64,000 nucleotides of DNA from Costus lasius. Its lineage: Eukaryota; Streptophyta; Magnoliopsida; Zingiberales; Costaceae. Shown here piece by piece: positions 10,798-24,396 of the stretch. Made by a program: the position numbers and the translations under genes. The notes under the pieces are model-generated. The model was given only the letters and a program-made list of their open reading frames with translations, did not search any database and was not told the DNA's origin. Position 1 is the first letter of the stretch. Each line of letters begins with the position of its first letter. The DNA lies in NCBI GenBank assembly GCA_027563935.2, contig CM050449.1, positions 55,941,949 to 56,005,948 of the forward strand, read 5' to 3'.

Positions 10798-12218
10798 CTA
10801 CAATAAGCAAATATGTAAAATAAGCACTATGATAAAGCATTTAACAAGGACTTTAACTTAAATGCTATGCTCCCACTATTTCCAAAAACAAGTTGAGAAC
10901 TCTCAAACTCAACATAGAAATAAGTGAGTAGGATCCTAACTTCACATGAGGTCTCCGCGACTCACGAGGGTGAGTTGGGATGCATAGAGAATCCCATGCT
11001 TCCTTAGGTGGGCATGCTAACCAATTGTGCCATGCACAACTCCTCTTAGTTAAGACAGACTAGGCGCCCTGTGTCCAGCGAGGGCTGGATACAACACAGA
11101 ACCCTATCCTCTCAACAGCTGCCTCTAGTGATTCATCATGTCAGTGACAAATGAAAAACTAGTCAAGTATGGTCCTAACCGTTATGCCCAGGGCCAACGA
11201 ATTCCTTGCGAAGGCACGCCCAGGTTAAAACTGGACTGGGGAAATCATTGTCACCTCACACCTTCTCAAGATAAGTGGGTGTGTACCACGAGGGTGGGAA
11301 ACAGTTCACAACACCACCGATCGATAGCTTGATGAGGGCTACGCATTAGAAGGCTATCGACTTGATATTGTATTGAGAGTTTTACACGTTGATTTTGTTC
11401 TTTTCTAGCATGCAGTTTTCCTATTGTTATGGCAGCAAAGGAAGAACATCACAGGCATGCTATGGACAGAATAATAAACCATCACAGGCATGCTAGTTTG
11501 GTCGATATGGTCATAGCCCTTTTCATACATATAACTTGTCACGAGCCATGTGACATGTTATCATGCATCCAAGGGTTGCGAGTCCCTTTAGCAGATCAGC
11601 CCATGCCAGAAGCCGAAAGCAAGCATCCCTTCCTCCAACCGCAAATCCATCACCACGCTTCCAAAGCTGGCGCCAGTCTGAAATCGGTTGAAGAAGACAC
11701 CTTGTTGTCTTTGATGAACCTTAACCTATCTTATGTAAACAATTCTACATCTATTCTAAGGAAAGATGAAAATTTTACATCAAGAAGGGGGGAGAACCAC
11801 ACGCAGGTGGTAAAAAGATTTTACAAGCATTCATCACAGGTGGAAACATGCTTCCACATCACAACACAGGAGGGCACTCGCTATGACCATATCAACCTAT
11901 GGAAGAGACAAGTGGCGCATATATAAAATTTGAAAAATCAGAATAATCAAATTTTATCCCCTTATGTGCCAACTCCATCCAAAGCACTCTCTAAATCAAA
12001 TTTATGGTAAAATTGGGATCAAGTTTCATGATGATTTCATGGACCCTATCGGCTGGCAATTTTGTCAGATTAAGAGACCCGGCCAATCCGAAGACACTAT
12101 GCCGTCCTACTTGACAAAACTACGTACGCCTTTCTATGTGAAACGCGCATGGATAGAAGAAAAATATTCTAAAAAATTTTCGCACAAGCAAACGTACACC
12201 TTGTGTTTCTCGCAAGTA
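10798..12218 (-). other. Copia B untranslated leader
   Basis: This 1.4-kb non-coding leader lies between PBS and gag. It shares the 'ggtctccgcg' block and general layout with the leaders of A, D, E and I but is clearly diverged. The plus-strand ORFs seen here (for example 11429-11926 and 11964-12479) show no known domain and run antisense to the element. Confidence 0.65.
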
Positions 12219-12230
12219 CCTCTGATACCA
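12219..12230 (-). other. Primer-binding site of copia B
   Basis: On the minus strand it reads TGGTATCAGAGG, one base different from the tRNA-iMet complement in A and I, just inside the LTR end at 12232. Confidence 0.8.
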
Positions 12231-12231
12231 C

Positions 12232-14495
12232 TGTTAGGGAATACCGGGTGTAATTTAAAATTTTGCAGTCCCAGGACGCAGCGGAAGAATCATTACACCC
12301 GAAACATATTCTGGTCCCAAGGATCCATGCGAGTGAGAAGACACAAGGATGTGTTAGAGATGTACCTCTTTTGCTTGTCTAGTTGCCGAAGCCATGTTGA
12401 AGGCGCCCAAGTGTTCGCCCTCTACAAGTATCCACGCATCGACTCCTTGATCGTTGCTCCCTTCCACGCTTGGTGCTAGCCTCGGGAAGAGAATCAAGCC
12501 TTAGGGTTCCTTCACTTCTCTTGCGCCACCTCCAAGATGAAAACGCCAAGAAGAGATGAGGAGGAAGATGATGCGCCAAGTGCTTCCTTCTTCTTCTTTG
12601 CCCGCGCCACCTTCAAGCAAGGTGCACCTATGGCCAAGGAACGGAAAGGGCTTGTGGCAAGGAGATGCCACCAAACACTAAGAGTCCTTGCGCCAAGAAG
12701 AGAGGGAGAAGAAGAAGAACTTGCGGCTATGGAAGAAGATTGCGCTCCTTGACGAAGAAGGAGAGCTCCAAGCTCTCAAGTTGACGCCACCTTAAGCCTC
12801 CACGCCTCCTTGTGTACGAGACCTCATGTCTTCAAGGAAGGGAACCCAAGAGGGGGCGACAAGGGGTCCAATAAATAGGACTAGAGGTGGTTTGGGCAAG
12901 GGCTAGGATCATGCCAAGTGTATGGCTAGGATGAGGTGTCTCGAGGCAAGGAAAGTCTCCAAGACTTTACCATAAACCTCATTCAACTTATCCATAAATG
13001 TCCAAGCACTATATCAGCCCAAGACATGCCTCAAATGCATTCTTACCATCAAAGGAGAAGTGGCTAGGCGCAACATGCAAGAGGAATCGGCTAGGGTGGT
13101 GTCTTGGGAGAAACTAGGGTTTGAGGTAAGGTAAGTCTCCAAGACATTACCATATACCTCTTCCCTATGTCCATATGCGCCTAGGAACTTCCCATAAAAG
13201 TTCTCAAGCCATATCAGCCCCAAGACTTGCCTTAGAGGCAAGTATTCCATCCAAGGAAGAGGGGCTAGGCGCCCTTTACTTCCATAATGAAGCAAAGGCG
13301 CCTCCCTCACCCCATTAGGCCCCTAGACACCAATGGGGTGAGATTTCACCCCATTATACCCTTTTAAGCCAATTCCCTCTTCATGACAACTAATTATTGC
13401 GCCTCATTGGATAATGAGCTAGCCCAAACTTCATGGCATGGGTTGATTAAGCCATTGGTCTAATCCAATACAACCCTAATCCAAATGTGACCAATTAAGG
13501 TCAATTTCGGGTCAACCTGCCAAAAATGAAGTTTGGCTCCAATAACTTTCTTCCAACTCATCAGGCCCATTGGCGCTGATGAAATCTTCCAAATTGATCC
13601 AAGTTATCCAATAACTTTATCATAAGGCTTTTGATTAAAGCAACATCAAGAGTCTATTTCGTGTGACCCCGTAGGATCCATATGACGATGGCAATGATGT
13701 AAACATCATAAGTAGTGAGGGGTATCTAGCAACACATCAGTACTACCCATGTCATAGGACTTAAGTCATTATGGAAACAACTCCTAACAAGCAACGAGGA
13801 TTCCCATTGCATTATAGATCCCTTTGCCTAAACTGATATCCTGCCATTGGATTAGTCTCAAGTTTATCAATCCAATGCATTGGTCATGACTCAACAAGTG
13901 TGGCCACACATTCCTGTCATGCACCAATAAGGTGAGGCACCCCCGAGTAGATATCATGCTTCCAATAAGGAAGGGGCAAATCCTACTATTGGTCATCCAT
14001 GTCTCTACATGACTTATGACATGCCCAATGTCAGTCGTTTTGGTCTCCCAATTACGGAGAGACGTAAGACTGTATCAAAGCATACCCACCATCAAATCTA
14101 GACATGAATAACTCAAGTCTAAGGATGAATGCAAACCTCTTGCATGTGAGATTGACTTGTTGACTAGACAAGCCAATCCTCACGGTGGATCACTCTAGTG
14201 CATCCAATGCACCTGTATGCCTACGTTACTGTGCCCCGCACTTAACCAGCCCATACACTAGTCTCACATGTACCAAAGCTGTCCCATATCTGCTAAGGTA
14301 CCTTGACTGGGGATAGCTTATGAGAATGGATCCAATCCAAATTCCTGGGACATTATTTATGCAACTCAATACATCAACGCAGGTAGAGAAATCTGCATAA
14401 TAACGACCATGCCTTTAAAGAGAATAATAATTCTATCAAAGTAAACAATGTCCGACCATGTCCAAACATTGGTCTGCAGGGCATAAACACCAACA
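12232..14495 (-). repeat. 5' LTR of copia B
   Basis: This 2264-bp LTR begins TGTTGGTGTTTATGCCC on the minus strand (right end) and ends in CA beside the PBS. Its start resembles the A/D/E/I LTRs, but the body is a different subfamily. Its partner LTR is outside the window. Confidence 0.8.
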
Positions 14496-14726
14496 ATGCA
14501 GTGGTGACTAGAGGTGGAAGACAGTTGCTCTTGAAGATTTCTGGATCGTAAAAATGGTTACGGCAGTGCCGTATTTTGCACAAAATTTTATTTTCCCTGC
14601 AAAAAGAAAAGAAAAATTAATTCTAAAAATAAACTAAAATAAAAGAAACTAAACTAAGTAAAAGTGCTTGTGTTGCCTCCCAAGAAGCGCTAATTTTTGG
14701 TCCATAGCTTGACCAAAAATCAAATC
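14496..14726 (-). other. G post-gag non-coding segment
   Basis: It holds the conserved CTTCTTGGGAGGCAAC sequence (around 14675-14695) that also follows gag-protease in element C, and one TTACGGCAGTGCCGTA palindrome near 14560, like the arrays in C. Confidence 0.6.
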
Positions 14727-15122
14727 TCATGGTGAAGCAAGTGAATCGGTACCAAAGTAAATAGCATGCAATTTTTTCTTTTTTCGCTGTCCAAAAAGTT
14801 TAGCCACTAATCCAAATATCAAGAATTTCATATAAATCACAATCACCGTGGCTTTCTTAAATATGCGGAAATCAAAATCAAAATTTTCAACTTCAATCAA
14901 AGAATATTCAATGATCTTCCCAAATTTATCAGAGAGCAAAATCATAAGTCCTTTTTTCAAATTTATATCTTCAATTGCAATAGGACTTTGATCAAAATAT
15001 TCAAGCATTAGAATCAATTTGATCAAAAGAGGGTTTTTCAATTTCAATTTCTTCAAACTTTTCCACAAATAAATTATCAAAAGAATCAATTTCACAATTA
15101 TCAAAATCAGAGTGAGATTCAT
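14727..15122 (-). pseudogene. Degenerate G ORF after gag
   Basis: A 131-residue Ile/Leu/Lys-rich open frame lies where C has the end of its gag-protease product. No protease DLGAS motif is seen and I do not recognise a domain. It probably reflects eroded gag/protease sequence. Confidence 0.45.
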
Positions 15123-15422
15123 TAATGTTCACATAAGGCTCAATCTCAAAACAATCATGATTAGAGGGGGATTTTTCTAAATCAAGTTCTTAGTTCCAAA
15201 CTCAAATAAACAAGCTTGTTGTGCTAACTAGGTTTCTAAAAATTCAGAATGAGCAAATATAGATTCTACATTAGAAGCAAGCTGACCAATTATCTCCTTA
15301 AGATCTTCAATTTCCTTATTTTGATTTGTCATGAATTGGTTTTGATTTGACATGAATTTTTCAAGCATGGATTCTAACCTAGAGTTCTCAGTATCTTTAA
15401 AGTATGGTTCAGAAACATGATT

Positions 15423-15758
15423 TTAGCAATCATCATAAAAAGAAATTTGATTTTCCCATCTAGAATAATATTGATCATATTCTTTCCATGATAAATTGGG
15501 ATTTGGAGGAATTAAAATTTGACAATCAGAAGTACAATGATCAAAACATCCACAAATATCACATCTAATAGCAGAATAAGATGTTCTAACAGGGTGCATA
15601 TAAGAATGAAATTTCAATTTATTAGCAAGAGTGCACAATGAATCATCTTCATACCTTTCTTGTGGCATGTATACCTCACCTCTTTCAGTTGCCCAGAAGT
15701 TGTAATTAAAAGACATCTCTTCAAATCTATCAAGAACAGAAAAATTATCCAACACCAA
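15423..15758 (-). pseudogene. G gag remnant with CCHC zinc knuckle
   Basis: This 111-residue frame includes an ATERGEVYMPQ stretch resembling TTERGVIYKPSQ of element C gag, then a zinc knuckle CDICGCFDHCTSDC (CX2CX4HX4C). The main capsid part of gag seen in C upstream of this point is absent; the frame begins about 215 bp after the PBS. The element therefore looks internally deleted and non-autonomous. Confidence 0.72.
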
Positions 15759-15971
15759 TCAATCGAAAATTGTTTTTTTTTTCTTTTTTTCCTTTTTTTT
15801 CAGAATATAGAAAAAAACACAAGCAAATTCACAAATTTTAGAAAATCTCATTTCTATCACAATTTCTGAAAATCCAAAACGCAAAAACAAAAAAAAATAA
15901 AGTTAAATCTAAAACAAATAAAACCTAGCCTAGCAATTCTAACAACTATTTTGATATTAACAAAACTATAG

Positions 15972-15989
15972 TCCCTGGAAACGGCGCCA
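15972..15989 (-). other. Primer-binding site of element G (tRNA-Asp type)
   Basis: On the minus strand it reads TGGCGCCGTTTCCAGGGA, close to the tRNA-Asp complement used by Athila-like elements. The insertion of E duplicated the adjacent AAAAC, leaving the site split from its LTR by 20 kb. Confidence 0.82.
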
Positions 15990-15993
15990 AAAC

Positions 15994-17665
15994 TGAAAGT
16001 GGGGGGGCGAAAACCCTGAACGCATGCACTTCTAAAATTTGCATGGGCGGAAATAGGGATTTCATGAAGATCGCATGTGGCATGAACATATGATTAACCT
16101 TATGTTTGCAAAGATCAAGTTGTGATCTTACCAAAGCCATTGTTTGGATGGCGACTTGGAAGCAAGAGGGCAAGCGGCTCTCCTCCAAAGTGGACGCACA
16201 CAAGGTGATGATGGCTTTCTCCCTTGGCGTGAACCTTGTGCTAGTAAAGCTCTTCAAGGAGTCCTCGATGCGTGAAGGAGATGAGATGCTTTTCTTCGCT
16301 GACCGAATCTCCTTCTTGGCATGAAGACAACCCAAGACGAGAGGAGAAGAGGCGAGAGCACGATGGCGTTCGAACGTGGGAGCGTTTCTTTTCTCAAAGA
16401 AAAATGCCTTCCAAATATAGTATGTTCACAACTCCACTTGAAGCCACCACTTAGAGCCATCGATAACTCCTCTCCTCTTTGAACCATGCGTTCACATAAG
16501 TGAACCGGTTCAATTTAATTCGGTTCAATTGCATTTGGTTCAAAGACCAAATCAAACCAGCATTGGTTCAGATCTTGTCAAAACAAATGGCTCAATATCT
16601 AACCATTCATCTCTTGATGCTCCTGATCTCATCGATCAAGCATCAATTCTCTCGATCGAAGCTTACCGATCTCAAGCCCTAATCAATCAAACATGATCAG
16701 ACCAGATCTCACTTACAATCAGAGTTTAAACTCCTTTAAACTGAACCAAAACAATTCAGTCCACACGATCTGACATAAGTAAGCCATATCATCAAATTGT
16801 GCGACCCTAAGGGTTTCCTTTAATGTCGGTAATGATAACTTACGTTATCACGAACAGAGAGGGGTATCTAGCAACACATCACTGTCTCCCGATATAAAGG
16901 AAAGAGTCTTCCAAGACTACACCCAAACACAGCACAAGTGTGAATTCAATTCACTAGGCATACATGTTTCCTTTGCCACTGGATGTTCTCGTTGGACAAG
17001 CGTGTCAAGCCTGTAACTCCAACATGATGAGAGTGGTTAGATCAGATGAACATAGTCATCTGGGTATGGCCATACACTTTCACAACCATCTCATACAGGG
17101 GGCCCCTTTAGAACATCACACTCCAAACAAGGAGAGGCAATCCTATATCTATCACTAATGCCCTAACATGACTCATGCCCATTATCCAAGATAATCTATA
17201 ACCATTATATTTCAAATGATATTGAACTACCTCAAGACAATGCCAATCCTCATTTAGAAACACAAGTGATCTCAAGTCAGAGGAAATATGCCACTTGTTT
17301 GCACATAAGGATTATTCACATTGTGACAAGCAATTGAATATCCTAAGTAGGGTCAGTCCAGTACATCCAATGTACCTATGAGTCTACATCTTATTCCATG
17401 CTCTAAGCATCCTATAAGATTAGAACACATATTAGTCTCAATCATATCAAGGTTGTCTCATGTTCACCAAGATATCTCGACTAAGGACAATACTGCATAT
17501 CAGCCAAGCTGAACACCATTGAGACATTATTCAGAAGTATACATATAGCAGCAGATAATGCAACAACCTGAATAACAACCATTGCCTTTATAAACATAGA
17601 GTTTATACATGATACTGATAACAACCCAAGGCCTCAAACATTAGCCTTAAGGGCATACCCCAACA
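15994..17665 (-). repeat. 3' LTR of copia E
   Basis: This 1672-bp LTR ends TG...CA. Its inner side abuts a purine tract read on the minus strand as AAGTGCAAGTGGGAGAT, the polypurine tract also found in D and I. Confidence 0.93.
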
Positions 17666-17685
17666 ATCTCCCACTTGCACTTAAT

Positions 17686-20600
17686 CTAATGGTTGAGAAA
17701 TCTCAAACCCATATTATTACAGTGCTTCTCATGCTTCTGCTGCGCCAAAGGCTTTGTAAGCGGGTCAGCTAGATTGTCATCTGTATGAACCTTGCAGATC
17801 TTGATCTCTCCACGATCTATGATCTCACGGATCAAATGAAACCTTCTCTGTATGTGCTTGGACTTCTGGTGTGACCGTGGTTCCTTTGCTTGTGCTATTG
17901 CTCCAGTGTTATCACAGAAGATAACCAAAGGATCTGCACTCGAAGGAACAACACCAAGTTCCTGAACGAACTTACGAATCCACACTGCCTCCTTTGATGC
18001 TTCTGAGGCTGCAACATACTCGGCTTCTGTTGTGGAATCAGCAACAATTGATTGTTTGAAACTTTTCCACACCACTGCTCCTCCAATCAAGCTAAAAACA
18101 TAGCCTGATTGCGATCGGAAATCATCCTGGTCAGATTGGAACGAAGCGTCAGTATATCCTTCAATACTGAGTTCTTCCTGACCTCCATATATCAAGAACA
18201 TATCTTTGGTCCTCCGAAGATATTTCAAAATGTTCTTGACTGCAATCCAGTGTGCCTTACCTGGATTACTTTGGAATCGACTGGTCACGCTTAACCCGTA
18301 AGCGACGTCTGGGCGAGTACACAACATCGCATACATAATGGACCCAATAGCCGAAGCATAAGGCGTGTTGTCCATTTCATCTTTCTCAGACTGTGTTTGA
18401 GGACACTGGCTCTTCGAAAGATTCAGACCATGTCTGACTGGAAGATTTCCTCTTTTAGAATTTTCTAAATGGAATCTCTCCAAGACTTTATCAATGTAAG
18501 TACTCTGGCACAGCCCGAGAAGCCTCTTAGATCTATCTCTGTAGATCCGCACACCTAATACATAGGCTGCTTCTCCTAAATCTTTCATCTGGAAACATTT
18601 TCTTAACCATGCTTTGACGGCATGCAGTTCAGGAATATCGTTTCCAATGATCAAGATGTCATCGACGTAGAGGACTAGGAAAGTAATCACGCTCCCACTA
18701 AACCTCTTATATACACACGGGTCATCTTCATTTTTGATGAAACCAAATTCACAGATTGATTCATCAAAACGAATATTCCAGCTTCTCGATGCTTGTTTAA
18801 GTCCATAAATGGACTTCTTTAATTTGCATATTTTATGACGATCTGATGGATTGATGAAACCTTCAGGTTGTGTCATATACACATCCTCTTCTAGTTTTTC
18901 GTTAAGGAAAGAGGTTTTCACATCCATTTGCCAGATCTCATAATCATAATATGCAGCTATCGCGAGAATAATCCGAATAGACTTGAACATGGCTACAGGA
19001 GAGAAAGTTTCATCATAATCTATCCCGTAGATTTGTTTGAAACCTTTCACAACTAGCCTGCCTTTATAGGTAACCACGTTACCATCCATGTTAATCTTCT
19101 TTTTGAAGATCCACTTACAGCCTATAGGGATTACTCCCTGAGGCGGATCAACCAAATCCCAGACTTGGTTATCTGACATGGAGTCCATCTCGGCTCGCAT
19201 AGCTTCAAGCCATCTTGCTGATTCCGGTCCACTGACCGCATCCGCATAAGTGAGGGGTTCATCATCAATGATGTAGACTCCGTCATAGCGCTCAGGCTAT
19301 CAACGGATCCTTCCCGATCTTCGCGGTTCCCGTGATATCTGAGTCTCAGGTTGTTCAGTAACCTGTTCTATTGGCTCAGGCTCATCCAACTGAGTTTGAC
19401 TTCTTTGTCCTTCTTCTGGATTCTCATCCAGCTTTATTTCTCTCCCACTGGCCTCTCGCAGAAGAAATTCCTTCTCAAGAAAAATAGCCGTACGAGCAAC
19501 AAATACTTTGTTCTCCTTGGGATCGTAGAAATAATAACCCTTAGTTTCTTTAGGGTAACCGACAAAGATACATTTATCAGATCTGCTCTCCAGTTTCCCA
19601 GAGGCGAGCTTTTTGACATAAGCCTCGCAACCCCAGATTTTAATAAATGTCAAGCTCGGCTGTTTCCCATACCATAACTCATATGGAGTCTTTGAAACGG
19701 CCTTGGATGGCACTTGGTTTAGTACCTTTTCAGCTGTTTCCAGTGCAAATCCGCAAAAGGAGTAAGGTAAAGTAGCCTGACTCATCATTGAACGAACCAT
19801 ATCCAATAAGGTTCTATTTCTCCTCTCGGACACACCATTCAATTGCGGTGTTCCTGGCGGAGTGAGCTGTGAGATAATCTCACACTCCTTCAGATAGTCA
19901 GTAAACTCTCGACTCAAGTATTCTCCACCTCGATCTGAACGAAGTGTCTTGATTTTTCGGCCTAACTGATTCTGTACTTCATTTTTGAACTCTTTGAACT
20001 TGTCAAAAGATTCACTCTTATGTCTCATAAGATAGACATAACCGTATCTACTGAAATCATCAGTAAAAGTAATGAAGTATAAATAGCCACCTCTGGCATG
20101 TTTACTAAATGGCCCACACACATCACTGTGAATGAGGTCAAGTAAACCTGAAGCCCTTTGACCTTTATTAGAAAAAGGAGACTTCATCATTTTACCCATT
20201 AAACAAGCTTTGCATGTATCAAGCTCCTCATAGGAGAATGATCCCAGCAGTCCATGGTCATGCAACCGCTTAATGCGCTTCTTGTTAATATGGCCTAAAC
20301 GACTATGCCATAGCAAGGTGCTGTCATCAGCATACTTGGTTTTCTTATTATCAATTTGTTGTACAGAACATTCCATGTCCAACATGAATAACCCATTGTT
20401 AATCGACCCAGTAGCATAAACAATATTATCAAATGAAATACAACACTTTAAAGTTTTGCATTCAAAGGAAAACCCTTTCCTAACAAGAGCAGGAATAGAG
20501 ATAATATTCTTAGTTATGCTCGGTACAAAATAACAATTGTCCAGTTCTAATACAAGACCAGATGGTAAAGAGATGTTATATTGTCCTACAGCAACAGTAG

Positions 20601-21573
20601 CAACCCGTGCCCCATTTCCAACCCGTAGGTCCACCTCATGCTGTCCCACCTGTCTTCTTCTCTTGAGTTCCTGTACATTTGAACAAATGTGAACTCCACA
20701 TGCAGTGTCCAACACCCATGAAATAGAAGAAGATACCATGACTTCAGTCACAAAAATACCTGAGCCAGAAGCGAAAGGCTTGCTTCCCTTCTTATCTCCT
20801 TGGAGCGCTTTACAGTCCTTCTTCCAGTGACCCAGCTGGCCACAATGGAAGCATCTGTTGTCCTTCGACCGCTTCATCTTTTGTTTCAGAGCTTTGTTAT
20901 AGCTCTTGATAGGGGCTTTTCCCTTCTTCCCCTTCTTCTTGTTCCTTGAAGGAACCATCAAGACAAAGGATGAAGGCTTTCCCTTTTCAAGAGTCTGCTC
21001 TGTAGTACAGAGCATGTTCAGTAACTCTGCCGGTGTACAGTCGATCTTGTTCATATTAAAATTAATGATGAAGGGATCGAAAGAGACCGGGAGAGACTGC
21101 AAGATAATGTCTACAACAAGTTCCTGATTGATGGTGTGTCTCAGTTTCTCTAGAGCCTCTTTGTACCCAATCATCTTGAGTACGTGAGCTCCCACTGGAC
21201 TCCCTTCAGTCAGTTTGCTCTGAAAGAAAAGTTTTGTCAAGTTATAGCGTTCTGTCCTTGCCTGTGCAGCATACAACATTTTGAGATTTGCTATAATTTC
21301 AATAGCAGATAAATCTTCATGCTGACGCTGCAGCTCTGGCGTCATAGACGCAAGCATAAGGCAAGCGACATCAATGCTATCATTGACATGCTTCTCATAA
21401 GCATCCCGAACCGCCCTTGCGGCGTTCGCAGCGGGTTGAGGCGGTATTGCCGTCTCAAGGACATACAGCTTCCTCTCAGCCTTAAGAACAATCTTAAGGT
21501 GCCCGTACCAGTCTGAGAAGTTTGGCCCAGCAAACTTCTCCCTTTCCAGTAAGGATCGCACATTGAACCCTGT
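17686..21573 (-). pseudogene. Copia E gag-pol polyprotein, disrupted
   Basis: The frame covers the same 1290-odd codons as intact element I: gag with CCHC knuckle, protease VLDTACG, integrase HHCC and DDE core, RT with YVDD, and RNase H. The start ATG is ACA at 21573-21571. Two adjacent stops near 19295-19300 (CGA to TGA, CAG to TAG) divide it into 753- and 504-residue open parts in the same frame. No frameshift was seen. Both stops are C-to-T changes, as expected from deamination of methylated cytosine (inference). Confidence 0.93.
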
Positions 21574-22696
21574 GGTGTTCGTTGCTGCAGGAATCTACAA
21601 CATAGCAAGAACAACAAGGTCAGTATCCATGTTAGAATCATTCCAGGACATAAGAGTGATTCTTTTCTCACTATTTTATCTGACTAAAAAATCCAATAAA
21701 ACAGTCCGAAAGAGTAAAACTCTTTTAGTGAGATGGGATCCAGATTTCATACTTGGTCTCCGCGTCCCGCTCAGGCGAGATAAGATGCACAGAGAGTTCA
21801 AAAACTAATCACTGGTAGGCTATGCATGCCAATCGCCAACCCGTGCGATTCCCCTTCATCTAGGCAATCCAGAAGATTGTGCCAACTGACTTGGTACAAC
21901 ACAGTTTCTGATTCCACAGATGGCTGCCTCCATATAGCTAACATATGATCAATATGTAGCCTACATGGTCAAGCTGACCTGACCTACTCCCTGGACCACC
22001 ACGTGCTATGCTGAGCAACGAGAAGCGATAAATCCCTTCTCTGTAACACGCAGGTGTAACCACACACCGTCTGAAGATAGCTGGGCGTGCCCACTGAGTG
22101 GGTACAACACGGCCCCAACGATAGTCAGAACAGTGAGGTTTCGCGTCAGAAGGCTTACGTGCTTGATATTTAACGTTGGATTTTAACAGTCCTTTTATCT
22201 TCTTACTAACATGCATATCCTATGGTGATAGCAGAAGATTAACTCATGCAGGTGCTAATATTACTTAAACAGTAAATAGAAAGCACAATGATCTTATGTT
22301 GTAAACGCCCATTAAACCTAAGTAAAACCCTAGTTTTACACAAGTCTTCACTTGTGCTCTTCATGGGTCTTTTGCACTTCATCTGGCTCAGCCCGGGCCC
22401 AAGCGCCCTCTGCAGCTCAGATGCGCCCACCAGGTAGCATGCGCCTGTACTAGAGTCGAACTCTAGGCCTCCCACTTGCTGCATGCGCCTCTGCCATGTA
22501 TGCTCTGTGCTCATGTCTGATTAATTTACATTTAATCTATCTAGACATGATTTGACTCGCAGGTCAATTACACATTAACATAAATTAAAATGTGATTCAC
22601 AGATCACAAAAATAATTTACAATTAATTAATCCAGGCACGCAGGCCCCAGCACAGCACATAAATAGGGCAGCCCACATAAGATGAAATAGACATGC
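21574..22696 (-). other. Copia E leader, gag-proximal part
   Basis: This is non-coding leader homologous to A, D and I. The palindrome CCCACTGAGTGGG is at 22090-22102; the second palindrome (21882-21894) has one mismatch. The leader is cut at 22696 by element I and resumes at 31832. Confidence 0.8.
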
Positions 22697-24382
22697 TGTT
22701 GGGGTATGCCCTTAAGGCTAATGTTTGAGGCCTATGGGAATGTAACAAGTATCATGTAATAAACTCTATGTGTTTATAAAGGCATGGTTGTTATTCAGTT
22801 AGCTACATTGTCTGCTGCAATATATGTTCTTCTGAATAATGTCTCAAAGCTGTTCAGCTGGGCTGACATGCTATTATGTCCTTAGTCGATATATCTTGGT
22901 AAACATGAGACAGCCTCGATATGGTTAAGACTAATATGTGTTCTAATCTTATAGGATGCTTCGAGCATGGAATAAGATGTATACTCATGGGTACATGGGA
23001 TGTACTGGACAGACCCTACTAGGATGTTCAATTGTTTGTCACAATGTGAATATTCCTTGATTAAGACAAGTGGCACATTTCCTCTGACTTGAGATCACTT
23101 GTGTTTTCTAAATGATGATTGTCATTGTTTTGAGGTAGTTCAATATCATTTGAAACATAATGATTATAGACTATCTTGGATGGTGAGCTTGAATCAGGTT
23201 AGAGCACTAGTGATAGACATAGGATTGCCGTCTCCTTGTTTAAGGAGTGTGATGTTCTAAAGGGGCCCCCTGGATGAGATGATTGAGAGAGTGTATGGCC
23301 ATACCCAGGTGACAGTGCTCATCTGTTCTAATCATGCTCATCATATTGGAGTTACGAGCTTGACAGGCTTGTCCAATAAGAACATCCAGTGGCAAAGGAA
23401 ACATGTATGCTTTGTGAATTGATTCACACTTGTGCTGTTTTTGGGTGAAGTCTTGGAAGACTCTTTCCTTGATATCGGGAGACAGTGATGTGTTGCTAGA
23501 TACCCCTCACTGGTTGTGATAATGTAAATTATCGTTACCGATGTTTTAAGGAAACCCTCAGGGTCGCACAATTGATAATATGGCTTACTTAAGTCAGATC
23601 GTGTGGACTGAATTGTTTCGGGTTCAGTTTAAAGGGATTTAATCTCTGATTGTGAGTGAGATCTGGTCTGATCATGTTTGATTGATTAGGGCTTGAGATC
23701 GGTAAGCTTCGATCGAGAGAAGAGATGCTAGATCGGTCAGATCAGGAGCATCATAGAGATCAACGGCTAGATCTGGAACCTTAGGGTTTTAATATGATCT
23801 AGGCCATGTCGTTTGGTTTATTTGGTAATTGAACCAAAATTAAATTAAACCAAAATGGTTCAAGCATTGGCGACAAGTTCACTTGGCGTGAACATGTTGG
23901 GCGGTTAGTGGTGCTATTTTTAGCAACCATGATCTCCACTTGGAGACTCTCACGTTCGAAAGAGAGTGCTCTCTCTATTCTCGCCACTTGAACGCATTCC
24001 TCTTGGGTTTTTCCGTGGGTGACGACGCCTTGGATTTGGAGGAGAAATCGGCAAAGAAAAGATCTCTTCATCCCTTTCTCATTTTCGATCAAAGACTTCT
24101 TTGGATCTTGCTAGCACAAGGATCGCAAAGAGGAGTAGGCGACATCAACTGTGTGCGTCACCTCTGGAGAAGATCTGCTTTGATCTTTGCTTCATAGGCG
24201 CCATTCGAAATGGCTATGGTATGAGTTTTATCTCTTACATGCAATCGTTTCCATTTGGTTGATCATATCACATGAACCGATTCTTGAAACCCTAATCCGC
24301 TGCCCAAAAATTTTATGCGCCACTGCCTAGGGTTTTCGCTCCCCCTAGAAGGGGACCCCCCTTAGTTTAAGGGGTACTTTCA
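22697..24382 (+). repeat. 5' LTR of copia I
   Basis: 1686 bp, begins TGTTGGGGTATGCCC and ends TACTTTCA. A possible TATA-like TTTATAAAGG lies near 22773. The LTR should carry the promoter of the element; transcription start is not determinable here. Confidence 0.96.
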
Positions 24383-24384
24383 AT

Positions 24385-24396
24385 TGGTATCAGAGC
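24385..24396 (+). other. Primer-binding site of copia I (tRNA-iMet)
   Basis: TGGTATCAGAGC, two bases after the 5' LTR, complementary to initiator tRNA-Met. Confidence 0.95.

Larger units (their letters stand above)
10704..14495 (-). mobile_element. Copia element B (Angela/BARE-like relative), truncated by A
   Basis: Its 5' LTR (12232-14495), PBS, leader and first 31 gag codons are present on the minus strand. Element A is inserted in gag at 10703/10704, so the rest of B would lie left of the window. B is inserted in element G; the expected right TSD is ATGCA at 14496-14500. Confidence 0.82.

Noticed and set aside
11429..12479. Two plus-strand ORFs of 165 and 171 residues as possible host genes
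   Set aside because: They lie antisense in the leader of copia B, have no recognisable domain, and the leader position explains the sequence.
16106..16324. Small plus-strand ORF repeated at 34361 as a possible gene pair
   Set aside because: It is simply the same position in the two LTRs of copia E, antisense to the element.
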